The notes under the pieces were generated by a model that saw only the letters and a program-made list of their open reading frames with translations, made no database searches and was not told the origin of the DNA. A stretch of DNA of 64,000 bases from Theobroma cacao. Taxonomy: Eukaryota > Streptophyta > Magnoliopsida > Malvales > Malvaceae. Location of the stretch: assembly GCF_000208745.1 (NCBI RefSeq), contig NC_030851.1:9769387-9833386 (forward strand), in the 5' to 3' direction. Made by a program: the position numbers and the translations under genes. This document shows positions 10,439-22,690 of the stretch, one piece after another (within the stretch, counting starts at the first letter, position 1; each line of letters opens with the position of its first letter).

Positions 10439-13400
10439 ATGATGATAATAATTACATGGAATGTTAGAGAGATGTGTACGGGAGAAAAGAGAAGAGCTAT
10501 CAGGAGGTTGATTAAGTCAGAAATTCCTGATATTTTTTTTGCAGGAAACAAAATTAAAAAATTCTTCCTAGAATTTGCATGAATCAATTTGGCTCAGAGA
10601 TTGTATTAAGGTTGCTAGTGTCCATTCAGAGGGGTAGTTGGGAGGGCTAATGACTATTTGGAGAGGAATTTTTTCATGAGGAAAAGGTACAGAATAAGCA
10701 CTTTATTCTTGTTACGGGTATTATTCAAGGATAATCTAATAAATGTGGTTTTTTGAAAATTTATACCCCTAATGACAGAATGAATGAACTTTGTTATAGG
10801 CTACTTTAACTCAGGAAATAAATTCTCGTAATGCTTGGTGGTGTGGTGGGGGGCGGGGCTTTAATATTGTTAGAAATGAAGAGGAAAAGGTGGGCAAGTT
10901 TGATGTTTCTCGTTTTACTAGTGTTTTTAATGAATTTATTATGAATCTGAGTTTGGTTGATCTTCCTTTGGTGGGTGGTAATTATACTTAGAGTAGCCAC
11001 AGGGAGGTTGTTACGTTTTGTAAACTGGGCAGATTCTTGATTAATGCTCATTGGTTGAATTGCCATGTGTTTAGCTATTTCACTTTTCTGATCATAATCC
11101 AGTGATTTTGTGCAATCAGAGGCATGATTAGGGGCCAAATTAGTGTCGTACTTTTAATTATTGGTTTGATGATGGTATTTTCATGAGTTGATAAAAAAAA
11201 TTGGGGGAATGTAACATTGGGGAGCTCAAAAAGGCGTGGTTTGTGGTGGGGACTCAAAAATCTTAAACCAATAATTAAAGAATGGAGCTTGAAGAGATAT
11301 GGTATTGTTACTTGTAGAATAGAAGCTTTAGAATCTGAAATACAAGAGTTAAAAGAATGGCAAAACGATGTGTTCGATTTGGCAAGGATAATTATAGCAA
11401 TGCAAAGAAGATTTGAATTATGGCAACTTTATAGGGTTGAGGAAAAGAAATGGAAGCAACAATCTCAATCTAAGTGGATTTCTAAGGGAGACAAAAACAC
11501 TACTTATTTTCATGCAATGGCTTCTGCAATGAGGCGTCTTAATAATGTGGGATGTTTGCATATGATATGGGTGGTGCGATTTTAGAAGATCTAGTGTTGA
11601 TAAAAAAAAGAAATGGCTAAACATTTTTTAAAGCAATTTTCTGCAAAGAAGAAAGTGAAGGTGGCGAACCTAGATCTTGATATAAATCGATTGAAGGATC
11701 AATCAATGTTATATTTGGAGGTTCCCTTCCTTGAATCTGAAGTATGAGAGGTGATTAAAGATTGTGATGGTAACAAAGGTCCGGGCTTGAATGTGTTTAA
11801 TTTTAATTTCTTCAAAACTCAATAGATAGTGGTGAAGAAGGAGGTAATGCCTTTCATCACTTACTTTTATTATTCAAGAAAGTTGGGTCATGGTGTTAAT
11901 GAATGCTTTTAAACACTGATTCCTAAGAGGAAGAATCCTAGTCAATTTGATGATTATCAACCCATTAGCCTTATAGGTAGTATGTATAAAATAATTGCTA
12001 AGCTTTTAGCAAATCGATTGAAGAAGGTGATAGGCGAGGTAGTTAGAGATCATCAAATTTGCTTTTATATCAAGAAGCCAATTGCTTGATTCAGTTTTAA
12101 GTGCGAACAAAATGGTGGACTTGATGAAAAAGAATAGAAAAGGTGGCTTACAGTTCAAAGTTGATTTTAAAAGGCTTATGATAGTGTAAGTTAGGAATTG
12201 CAAGAACTTGTTATGGTGAATATGAGATTTGGTGGGAGGTGGTGTAAGATGGAGTGTGTGAATACTACTTTAGTGTCAATCTTGGTTAATGGTGCTCCAA
12301 CTAATACTATAAAATTACAAACAGGTTTGAGATAAGGATGTCCATTGTCATCTTTCCTATTCAATATGGTTGCAGAGATACTTAGTTGTATGATGATTAA
12401 GGCAACAAGGAAGCAGATCACAATAAGGGACTTTGTAGATGACGCATTGTTATTTGTAGGCCTTTTGTTAAGGAACTTTCTAATTTGAAGAGAGTGTTAA
12501 GATGTTTTCACCTCATGTCTGGGTTGAAAATAAATTCTCATAAAAGTTTATTGTTTGGCGTTGAATTGAAAAAAGATAATTTGGAGTTCTGGGTAGAAAA
12601 AATTCACCATAACGTTGGAAACTTTCAAACAACATATTTAGTTTTAACTTTAGGGCCGTGTTTATCCTTTCTTAAGATTTGGAAACCTCTTCTCGATAAA
12701 GTTAAAATGAAATTGGAAGGATGGAATCCAATTTTTTATCTAGAGGTGGTAGGGTCACTTTGTTAAATTTAGTTATTAAGAGCTTAACCATTTTCGTTAT
12801 GTCTCTCTTTCAAATGCTTAAAGGGATTAGATATATTTTTATGGGAGGGAGTTAATCACAATAAAGGAATTCATTACATTCCATATGGGAAAGTGTGTCG
12901 GCCTAGGGAGGAAAGGGGCAATGGCGTTGGAAGGGAAGAACAAGGGACATTTAACAAAATGGTTATGGAGATATGAGAAAAAGAAAAAAGGGTTATAAAG
13001 ACGTTTGGTGGCTGCAAAGAATGACTACAATCCACGTGCCCTGTTACCTAAAGCTACTACAACTTGTAAATGTTCTAAAATCTAGAAAAACATTATTGCT
13101 CTTCTGTTGCCTACTGATAAGTTTTTTTTACAGGTTAAAGCTAACTTGGGAGTTGTTGTAGGTGATGGGTCATCAATCTCATTTTGGTATGATGCATGGT
13201 TAGAAGACTTGATCCTGAAAGCAAAACTCCCAAGATAATTTGCATTAGCATTGAACAAAGAAGGAAAATTATGTGAGTATGGTTAATGGACAGATAAAGG
13301 CTGGCAATAGCAAATCAAACTCAAAAGGAAACTTTTTGGATGGGAATTTGAGCAGTGGACACATTTATGGAGCTATTTGAGGGAACAAACATTGGGTGAG

Positions 13401-14494
13401 GGTTTCAAGGATGGAATCATACGGAAAGTAATACCTAGTGGTATGTTTTTTTCCAAGTCATTTTGTAAAATTATTAGCAATTTTTACTCCGAATGTGATG
13501 AACTTTGAAAAAGAACATCTCTTGGGTATGCTCCATATAGAGTTGAAATTTTCATTTGATAATTGATATGGAAAAAATTACAGTTAAAATGGAGTTAGTG
13601 AAAAGAAATTTAATTACTATTGATCAAGCAAATTGTGTCATATGCAACAAAGAACCACAAACTATTTCTCATCTTTTCTTTTCTTGCCATGGAACTTGGA
13701 GGTTGTGGAACATCTGGTTTTCATATTGGGGTCTTATCTAGGTTTCATCATGCTGTCCAAAAAAATCTTTTCTTGCATGGAGGGCTATTGGGATGAAGGA
13801 TGATAGAAGAAAATTTTGGTTATTAGCGTTTTATTTTATAACCTGGTCAATTTGGCTATTTCAAAATGATATTGTTTTTAATGGAAAAACTTGAGATATT
13901 AGATAAGTTTATGACTTGATTAAGCTTTGAATTGCGGCCTAGAGTAAAGTTAAATAGCCAGAGTTGATAATTTCCGTGGAAGATGTTTTCAGAAATCCAC
14001 GGAAATTTGTTTTGTTCAGAAGTTAGACAAAGTTAGGAAAGAATTAAAATTTTCAAAACTTCAAACAGGATGAGTTAAATGTTGATGGAGCATCGGCTAG
14101 TAATCCAAGAAAGGCAGGCATTGGAGGAGTTTTACAAAATGTTCAGAATAAAATCATAATTAAATTTTCAAAGCAAATTGGTGTTTGTGATGCTAACCAT
14201 GCAGAGGTCTTAGCCATTCGAAAAACTTTCTCATTATTTTTTAGGTATTTAAAAAATTTTCAACTTAAATTATGGATTGAAAGCGATTCCTTTAATGCGA
14301 TGACACGGACATGTAATGTTGTGAAAGCACCATGAACTTTCAGGCAGTACATGCTACAAATTGAGTGGTTACAAAAATGTATTAGCTCTTAGAAGGTAAC
14401 ACATATTTCAAGGGAATTCAATCATGAAGCTGACGAATTAGCCAAAAAAGGTGTTATAAGGGAGTTTGATCTTGTAGAGTTTTATGGCGTATAG
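10439..14494 (+). pseudogene. LINE ORF2 (endonuclease-RT-RNase H), decayed
   Basis: It starts with MMIIITWNVRE, the first motif of the AP-type endonuclease, and GFNIVRNEEEKVGKFD near 10,858 matches the GDFN block. A pre-RT segment carries WISKGDKNTTYFHAMA (near 11,475). RT motifs follow: PISLIGSMYKIIAKLLANRL (near 11,960), GCPLSSFLFNMV (near 12,339) and FVDDALLF with the catalytic Asp pair (near 12,432). A zf-RVT knuckle (CVICNKEPQTISHLFFSC) is at about 13,640-13,690. The C-terminal RNase H (14,070-14,494) retains NVDGAS, HAEVLAI, WIESDS and HEADELAKK, so all four acidic residues are still present. Stops and frameshifts occur throughout. The reverse transcriptase would copy LINE RNA at a nicked target. 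Confidence 0.85.
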
Positions 14495-15047
14495 AAGTCG
14501 GGTTCGGTTAGGATGATTTGTTAGGAGGAATTTGTGTAAAGAGATGTTCTTGACCTGAAATCTTAGAAGGTTGAGTTTTCAAATAATTGGGCTTCATTTG
14601 GCGTGATGGAAAAGGACACGGTTGGGAGGATCTCAATTCAAATCTGATTCTTATCACATTTGGGTGGAATTTCAGATTTTGATGAATTCAGTCAGTGCCT
14701 TGAAACATTCGGACAATTTTGTTAAGAACCAGTGTGAAAGAGATTCTACTAGGACACTTTTATTATGGACTAGTGTGAATTCTTGAAACTTTCAAACAAT
14801 ATCCTTTTGGGATTAACAAACTCGATCTTGGTTTGGACATATTAAAGGATTTGCAACCTGTTCCAGAAAGCAGTTCCGCCTTGGGCTATGCAGCTGGGAT
14901 TAGGATTCCATCTCCTCAAATTGGATATTTATAGAATTAGGGTTTTAGTTAGCTTTCTTTATTTTTATCTTCACGTACTCATAAAGCCCAAGTTGATTTA
15001 ACCTGGCATTTAGCACATAAAATTTGCATATTCACAAAAAAAAAAAA

Positions 15048-15690
15048 GCTTTTTGAAATAAATCAATAATCTTTCTAGTTCAATATTCAATTTTATATCC
15101 CTTACCTTTTTTTTCATAATTTCTTAGCTTTGCGAAATAAATAACTAACGATTCTTTGTATTGAAAATTTTTCAAAATCTCTAAACTCTTATATGACATC
15201 ATTTTGAAAAAATTTTTTACCTAGAAATTCTCAAGAAACCACCTATTTTTTTACATTCTTGAGATTTCATCATTGAAAATTTTATTTATTTAATTTTATA
15301 TTTTTATTTATTTTATTTTATTTAAAAATTTATGTAAATTCTTAGTATTAAAAATTCTCCAAAATCTTCAAACTCTTGTAGCATAATTTTGAAAGATTTT
15401 TTTCACTTAAAAATTCATAAAAAGCCATCTCTTTAACATTCTTGAGATTTCATCGTTAGAGAATTTTCATAAATTTATATAATATTCCTAATTTCCAAAT
15501 GACCAACAAAAACAAAAATCAAAATCAAAATCATAAAAAAAAATTAGTTCAAAGGTTATTAAATTAAGAAAACGCTTTAATCAAAATGCTGAAAAATATC
15601 AATTAAACTAATTTTAAAAAAAATAAAAAAAAATTCTCCTAGTTGAGCTAAAAAAACCAAAAAGAAAAAAACCAGACTAATGGGTCAAGC
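15048..15690. repeat. AT-rich DNA with diverged tandem duplication
   Basis: Two diverged copies of about 140 bp can be aligned (about 15,150-15,290 and 15,335-15,475). Both contain TCAAA(A)TCT(C/T)(T/C)AAACTCTT(A/G)TA and ACATTCTTGAGATTTCATC(A/G)TT. The rest is AT-rich and A-rich, with no coding signal. Confidence 0.55.
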
Positions 15691-15739
15691 TCACCCAAAT
15701 GGGTTCACATCGGTCAGATCAATTAGATCTAGTCCACAA

Positions 15740-15960
15740 AACTGTTCCTTAGTTGACGCAAATGGCGTCGTTTCGCTTCTAGTATAAAAGCTTAATTCCC
15801 TTCCCTTCTTCCCCTTTATTTCTGACTTCTTCTCTCTCAAAGAAAAAAATTTCTCTTTTCCCAGAACCCAACCATCGAAAAACCTCTGCACTGTCATGCC
15901 AACTATCATCTGTCGTTGCCAGACGTCGTTCGTCGGTGATGGAATTTTACCAAAAAAACT
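15740..15960 (+). promoter_or_regulatory. Promoter-like patch with TATA box and CT-rich leader
   Basis: GCGTCGTTTCGCTTC is followed by TATAAAAGC (near 15,783) and then a pyrimidine-rich leader (CTTCCCTTCTTCCCC, TTCTTCTCTCTC). This combination is common in plant core promoters. No CDS follows for the next 700 bp; instead there is T-rich, intron-like sequence. It may belong to a transposon LTR or a degraded gene 5' end. Expression is not demonstrated. Confidence 0.35.
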
Positions 15961-16760
15961 CTTTTTAGTACCCTCGTCCCTTTAATCATTTCTTTAGAAA
16001 CTAAACAAATTCTCCTAGATCTAGAAAAAAAATTAAAAACCCAAGAACCCAAGAACTCAAAAACAATTCTCTCTTCTGTCGATCTTTAAGTTTTTTCTTT
16101 TTTTCGTGTGTTTTTGGTGTTGTTGCTTGGATATATTTATACCCAATTTGTTATATTTTTTCTTGAATTTGTTTCTTGAGTTTTGATTCAATCTATTTTA
16201 GATTTTTAAGTTCACCTAGGATTAGGATTAATGCAAACCTATCTTTATTTTTTTCATGTTTATCTCTTTTTTTGTTTTTTTTTATTTTCATATATTTTGT
16301 TTATCTCCTTTTCATCTTTACTCTATTTTTATTTTTGATCTGAAAATCTTAGCTTGTTGTCATGTTGGAACATAGGTCTCTTTTGCCGTGTTTTATCTTT
16401 ATTACGTATATCTGGATGGGCTTTTTTTTTTTCGTAAAAGTGGATTTTGTACAATGGCTATCATTTTAATTGATTTTTGTTCTAGATTTTTGTTTTGGCA
16501 AAGGTTGGAAGTATTTTGATTGGGTGATGTACATTTTGTTATTTGGTATCTTAATGGTTGTTGTCGAACTAAAGGCTTTTTGTTAACTTGGGTTTTTGGA
16601 TTGGATGAATTTGGATTACTCCAATGAAATGAGAATATTTTTCAGTGAAATAAAAATATTTATTAGCCTTAAAAAATGGAATTAATTTGTAATTTTTTTT
16701 ATACAAAAAGAAAGTTAATAGTTTTTAATTACTGAAGAATAATCTCTCATGTGTAAAAGT
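15961..16760. other. T-rich intron-like non-coding DNA
   Basis: Strongly T-rich plus strand with no ORF of note. It resembles a long 5'UTR intron downstream of the promoter-like patch, but no acceptor or following exon could be identified. Confidence 0.4.
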
Positions 16761-16764
16761 ACAT

Positions 16765-17290
16765 TTTTGGTAAAAACGTAATGCTAAATAAAACTTGATA
16801 AAAGTATTCAATTTAGTCCTTATATGATATATTTTTATTTAATTTAATCTTTGTACTTTACAATTTGTTCAATTTAATCCTCGTATTTTATATTTTTATT
16901 TAATTTAGTCTTTATGATATAGCATCAAAAAATTGATGTGAAAAAAAATTTCAAAAAAAATTTAGACATGCCGCATCATTGTTGCCACATCAGCATGTCA
17001 ACACCACTTCAACGTAGTTTGACATGTTAGTGCCACATTAGCATCATTAATGATCAATTTGGGTGGTGTTAGGATGAAGTGCTCGATTTCACAAAATCTC
17101 AAAGTATAAAAATTAAATTGATCAAATATTGGTAAAGGGGCTAAATTGACAAAAACTCTAAATTACAATGACTTATGGGGCACTTTGAGCATTTTTAAAT
17201 ATAAAGGTTTTATTGCATTTTAGTAAAACTTATAAGGGTTTTATTATTTTTTGGTAAAAATTTAACACTGTTACTAAAGTGGCATTTGAT
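16765..17290. repeat. Inverted-repeat (foldback/MITE-like) element
   Basis: The left arm (about 16,765-16,925) contains GGTAAAAAC, CAATTTAGTCCTTATATGA and TTTAATCTTTGTACTTT. The right arm (about 17,085-17,290) read on the minus strand gives TTTTTACCAAAAAATAATAA, CAATTTAGCCCCTTTACCAA and TTTAATTTTTATACTTT. The centre holds GCCACATCAGCATGTCAACA and a matching TGACATGTTAGTGCCACATT. Arms are imperfect. A structurally similar element lies at 50,745-51,250. No transposase is present, so it would be non-autonomous. Confidence 0.5.
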
Positions 17291-17920
17291 ACCTTACAAT
17301 ACAATGTGATTATAGGTATGTGATTGTAAGGAAAATAATATTGCAGTATTGGGTATATAAGCAAAATAATGATTAAATATAAAAAAAGATAACATTGCAG
17401 CATTTGGTTTATAAATATTTTGTTGGGAATGTAATATCAATTTTTATAATTACTCCTATTTATTAAAATGCAAGTTTAATATACTTTTATTTTTTTATTG
17501 TTAATTTTTATATAATATCATCTCTTAAATATATTTTTAATGTCATAATTTTATTTTCATTTCTTATTATAATCTTATATATTTTATTTTCATTTCTTAA
17601 TATAATTTCCTATATATATATATCATTTTAATTTCTTTTTCCTTTAAAAGGTAATATAAATTTTATTAACAATCACCATCCACCATCTAACAGAGAATGA
17701 CTGTTGAGAGTAACAAAGAAACATCCCTCAAAATCTATATAAAAAAATAAATTACAATATTACAAAATATTTTTAGTAAAGTAATAAAGTTGAAGAGTAA
17801 AAATGTTTTTAATAACATTGAAGAGTGCAATGAATCTGATTGCATTAATTTTGGAAACCAATGCAATGTAAGATTACAATACAATCACATTACATCCGCA
17901 TGTATAATTAGTCAGGGAGT
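17291..17920. repeat. Possible MITE with ACAATACAATGTGATT-type ends
   Basis: The left end has CCTTACAATACAATGTGATT and then TGTGATTGTAAGG, itself an inverted repeat. The right end (about 17,865-17,905) has TTACAATACAATCACATTAC. Related strings therefore occur in opposing orientation at the two sides of about 600 bp of AT-rich filler. The outer boundaries and a target-site duplication were not established. The right side abuts the copia LTR fragment at 17,921. Confidence 0.35.
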
Positions 17921-18280
17921 TGAGAAAAACTTGGTTAGTATATATACTTAGTCAGGCAGATGTTGCTGCAAATCAAGAGACTTAGGAAAACTTAGTTAGC
18001 ATGGTAAAGTTTGAGTCTGATTCAATCAAAGGATGATAAAGTTTAAAAAAAAAATTAAAGCCAAGGTACAAAAATTCACTTAGTCCTAGCCCACATGTAT
18101 ACTTGCACGCAAGGGGAGAATCTGAATTTTCTCAAGGCCTAGCCAAATCTCGTGTCCGCGAGTCCTTTTTCTCCTTTACAACAAGCCCATAGTGGGTTTG
18201 CTTACTTAAAGCACTCACACCTTTATGTGCCTTAGCATGTGAGATGTTTGAACCTCATGAAGTACACTATTTTTCTAACA
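17921..18280 (-). mobile_element. 3' LTR fragment of copia-1
   Basis: On the minus strand it starts TGTTAGAAAAATAGTGTAC at 18,280, immediately after the polypurine tract, and runs to ...AGTTTTTCTCA at 17,921. It aligns over its whole length with 38,694-39,059 (shared CCTAGCCCAC, GTATACTTGCAC, TGATTCAATCAAAGG, TTGCTGCAAATCAA). The copy stops just upstream of the TATA box that is present in the other LTR, so the R-U5 part is missing here. Confidence 0.8.
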
Positions 18281-18293
18281 ATTCCCCACATAT
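18281..18293 (-). other. Polypurine tract of copia-1
   Basis: Minus strand ATATGTGGGGAAT directly precedes the LTR start TGTTAG. This is the expected position and composition of the plus-strand priming site of a copia element. Confidence 0.75.
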
Positions 18294-18838
18294 TTCATAA
18301 GGTTTTATAAGAAGTTTTTGCTAGGTCAAATTTTGTTTGAGTGTAATGCATTATGATTGGTGCTTTTCAAGTTATAAACCAACCTTACAGAGAATGAAAC
18401 ATAAATCACTCAATTTTGGTGAAGTTTATAACTTATATGAACAAAAAAATTTTTATGTGAAATATAGTTTTTATCAATCATATTACACCCTCACAATTTC
18501 TGCAGTTCAACGGGGTTTTGTGCAAAAAAGCCATGCGCGTGCCTAGTTATACATAAGCGTTCTAGAGAATTTGCCACAATTCTCATAAGAGTGGCCTCAC
18601 TCCACGCTTATATAAGTTGATTCCATCAAGTGTATATTGCAGTTTAATCACTACCCATAAGAGATATGAAATTCATTAAGAATTTAATTTAACCTCTCTT
18701 GCATTGTAGTTTTGCACTATTCACGCACCATAAGAGGGTCAATAATTTTAATAATGCATTAATTTATCAACAAATAATTTGTTATTACCCATATAAACCT
18801 AATTCATAGGATCTCCAATCACATAGGTTGGGTTACTA
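18294..18838. other. Copia-1 3' non-coding region
   Basis: The region lies between the pol stop (18,839) and the polypurine tract. It shows no ORF on the element strand with coding character. It contains a run of GC-richer sequence (CCATGCGCGTGCC near 18,531). Confidence 0.6.
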
Positions 18839-21800
18839 TTATTTGTTGATTTCCTCAATTGGCTTAAGTCTCATTCTCCTCGATGTATCATTAATCAATT
18901 TTCTTCCTAAAGGTTTAATCAGATGATTGGCCAAATTTAGCTTTGACTTCACATAATTAATGGATATAATTCCATCTCTAAGCAGCTGCTTTACTACATT
19001 ATGTCTCAAACGAATATATCTATTTTTACCATTGAAAGTTTTATTCTTTGCAATGGCTATTGCAGCTTGACAATCACAATGCATAGACACTAAAGGTGTT
19101 GGTTTCATTCTCAACGGAATATCTGCTAAGAGGTTTCTCGATCACTCAGTTTTATTGCCAGCTAACTTTGAAGATACAAATTCTGACTCCATTGTAGACT
19201 TAGCAATTATTGTTTGTTTGGCTAATTTTCAAATTATAACACCCCCACCATGGGTGAATACATAACCACTTATGGATTTTGTCTCATTTGAATCTAAGAT
19301 CCAGTTAGCATAACTGTACTCTTCTAATACAACAAAAAAATTATTATATAAAATATCATAGTTTATGGTACCTTTCAAATATTTCATCTCTTTGTTCAAG
19401 GCAATATAATGATTTTAATTGGAACTTTGTATATATATACTCAATCTACACACATCATAAGCTATATCAGGTTGAGTATAATTCATCAAATGTATCAAAC
19501 TCCCAATAATTTGTGCATACTTAGACTAAGCTACACTATTACTTCTATTTTTCTTTAATTGGATATTACTATCATAAGCAGTACCCACAAGTGTGACATT
19601 AAAATGTCCAAACCTTTTCAGTAGACTCTCAACATAATGCTCTTGTGTTAGCATTAAGTCACTATCACATCTTATAATTTTAATACCCAAATAACATTGG
19701 CTTATCCCAAATCTTTCATATCAAATTTAGAAGCCAAGAAACATTTTGTTTTATTGACTACATCAATGCATGTATCAAAAATAAGCATATCATCAACATA
19801 AAAGCTAATAATCACACATTCACTATCAACAGTTTTTGTATATACACATTTATCAACTCCAACAGTAGAAAATCCATTACTAACAAAAACTTGATCAAAT
19901 TTCTGATACCATTGTTTTGGTGCTTGTTTCAAGCCATATAATGATTTAGTCAATTTATGAACTTTGTTTTCTTGGCCAGGAAAAATACATCCCTCAAGTT
20001 GTGCCATATAAATTTCTTCTTCTAAATCACTATTTAAAAAAGTGATTTTAACATCCATTTGATGAACAATAAGTTTGTAAACTGACGCTAAGGTAAATAA
20101 AACATGAATAGATGAAATTCATATTCTTGAAGCAAAAGTATCAAAATAGTCAATATTTTGTTTTTGAGTAAAACCCTTTGCAACTAATCTAGCTTTGTAT
20201 TTATCAATAGAACCATCAAGATTAAATTTTCTTTTAAAAATCCATTTGCAACCAATTGGTTTGGCTCCAAGTGGCTAATCAACAAGTTTGATTTTGTAAA
20301 ATCGAATCAACTCATTTTGTGTAGCTTCTTTCCAAAATGAACTTTCTTTAGAAGAAATTGCATCAGCATAAATTAAAAGATAAGTATAAAAATCGTTACC
20401 AAAAGAATGTTTCTTTCGTTGGTCTTTTACTCCTTCTCGAATCATCATTTTGTATTTCAAAATTATTTTTATTAAAACGTGTATGAGAAATTGTATCAAT
20501 TCTCAATGGAAGAATATGCTCAAAAAATTCAACATTCTTTGTTTAAACAATTGCATTATAATCAAGAACATCACTTTTTAATACAAGAAATCTATATGTA
20601 GCACTATGTTTAGTATAACCAATAAACATGCAGTCAGATGTCTTAGAACTAATTTTTTTCTTCTTAAAGTCAAGAAGCATTATCTTAGCAAGACACCACC
20701 ACAATTTTAAATATTTTAAGTTAGAAGAATAGCCTTTCCATAATTCATAAGGTGTCCTATCAGTTTTCTTATAAGGAATTCTATTTTGAATATGACATGC
20801 AGATAATAAATCTTCATCCCACAAATTTGTATGTGCATTAAAACTAACAAGCATAGAGTTCATCATTTCTTTTAATGTTTTATTTTTCCTTTCAGCTACA
20901 CCATTTGATTTAGGAGAATATGGAGGAGTAATTTCATGAATTATTCTTTTTTTTTTCATAAATATCATTAATCAGTATATATTCATCCCTTCTATCTAAT
21001 CTAACTCAGCTTTATATAAAGAGTTGATTTTCTATTTATTTAGTTGATTTTCTAACTCAGCTTTATATTTAATAAACATGTTAAAAGCTTTATCTTTATG
21101 CCTAAGTAAAAAAACTTTAGTAAATTTAGAATAATTGTTAATAAATGTAACATAGTATTGCTTACCACCTTTAGTCATAGTTTGTTTTAGATCTCCTAAG
21201 TTAGTATAAATTAAACTTAATAATTTAGGTTCTCTATTTACTGAAATACAAGTTTTCTTAGTTGATTTCGTTTCAGCACATATTTCGTATTTATTTAAGC
21301 ATCTATTTTTAATACTAGAAATTAAACCTAGTGATTGCATTTTCTTAATATAAGGAATGCTAACATGTCCTAGTCTATCACACCATAAATCAATAGAGTC
21401 AATCATGTAAGTAGAAGAATTAGCATTTTCATTAAGAACATTGGAAATGTTAAGTACAAAGAGTCCCTGATTGCAATAACCCTTACCCATAAATACATTA
21501 TTATTTTTATTACGATCTTGTCAGATTCGAATGACACTTTCACCCTAACCTTGCTTAATAAGGCCATAGACACTAGGTTTGCCCTTATATTGGGAATATG
21601 AAGAACATTTTTTGAAGTTAAGGTCTTACTAGATGTGAGCTTGAGAAGGACTTCCCTTTTACCAAGAACTTGAGCAGCTCGAGAATCACCAAGGTATATT
21701 ATCTCTTCTCCTTCCCCTACTAGAGTATAAGAGGTAAAGGCATTTCTGTTTGCACAAATATGCCTGGTAGCACTTAAGTATACCACCCATTCCTTAACAC

Positions 21801-22690
21801 TAGTCACCATATTTACTTGTGAAATGACCGTAGTAATTACATCATTAGATTCATCTGCTTTGACTAAGTTGACTCTTAGATTAGCAGGTTTGTCATTTTC
21901 CTTTGCTCTTTTTCTACATTGTGCTGCATGATGCCCTAGCTTTCCACAAACAAAATAACTACCCTTCTTTTTGAAGGTAGGATGAGGAGCTTTGGGTTTG
22001 TAATTAGGTTTATGAGGGTACCTTTGTTGACGTTGGGTTCTACCTTGTACTAGATTGGCTTTAGTCGCAACTTCCTTAGCTTTGGAGACCTTAATCTCCC
22101 TTCAGGTTGTGTCTTCAATGATGATGTGCACAATCAAGTCTGCAAGTGACAATTGTTTTTCCTTGTGCTTCAATTGTTGCTTATAGCCATTACAGGTTTC
22201 TAGCAGCTTCTCATTTCGCACCCCAATAACGAACTCTTCTTGCAAGTTGATTTTTTCAATCATCAAATCATCCACCAACTTGTGGTATTCATTGATCTGA
22301 CTCTTGATGTCCTTGTCATCTGTCATCTTTCAGTGATAGAAGTTGCAAATCACAAACTTCTATTTGCCAACATCTTCATCAATATATTTGGTAATAATTG
22401 ATTCTCATATTTGCTTTGCTTATTTGTAGGGACTGTATACATCAAACAGTTCATTAGAAAATGTGCTAATGATACGTATGCCCGCATACGTATTTTGCGT
22501 GCAGCCATGGTTCCAGCATTTTGACATCATCTAGCTTGGAATCAATTAGTGCAAAAGCTAACCTATGAACATCAAGGATTGAAAAAATCTTTTCTTGCCA
22601 TGTTTTGAATTTTTTGCCATCAAAAACCTCAATTTTGAAAATATCTAGACATGATTTGGCATATGAGACTGAAGGCATACGAGCAACGGT
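18839..22690 (-). pseudogene. Copia-1 gag-pol polyprotein, decayed
   Basis: The minus-strand domain order is gag, protease, integrase, RT, RNase H, as in Ty1/copia. Gag starts with MPSVSYAKSCLDIFKIEVFD (22,680) and includes QEEFVIGVRNEKLLETC. The zinc knuckle near 21,950 reads SYFVCGKLGHHAAQC, with the first Cys replaced. The protease site reads WVVYLSATRHIC (near 21,780), so the DSG/DTG active site is lost. Integrase (21,490-20,543) keeps NGVAERKNKTLKEM with the Glu, but the Asp of FxDD has become FINNYSK. RT (20,058-19,702) has SLYGLKQAPKQWYQKFD and an intact YVDDML. RNase H ends RRMRLKPIEEINK at 18,839. Multiple stops and frameshifts interrupt the frame, and the N-terminal leader is cut off at the gypsy junction. 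Confidence 0.88.

Larger units (their letters stand above)
8930..15047 (+). mobile_element. Plant L1-type LINE, decayed, with poly-A tail
   Basis: The domain order on the plus strand is that of a plant L1 LINE: an ORF1-like N-terminal region (about 9,150-10,328), then ORF2 with AP endonuclease, reverse transcriptase, zinc-knuckle (zf-RVT) and RNase H. A 3' untranslated stretch follows and ends in 12 A (15,036-15,047), consistent with target-primed insertion. The 5' boundary and target-site duplication were not resolved. Numerous stops and frameshifts show the copy is inactive. Confidence 0.8.
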
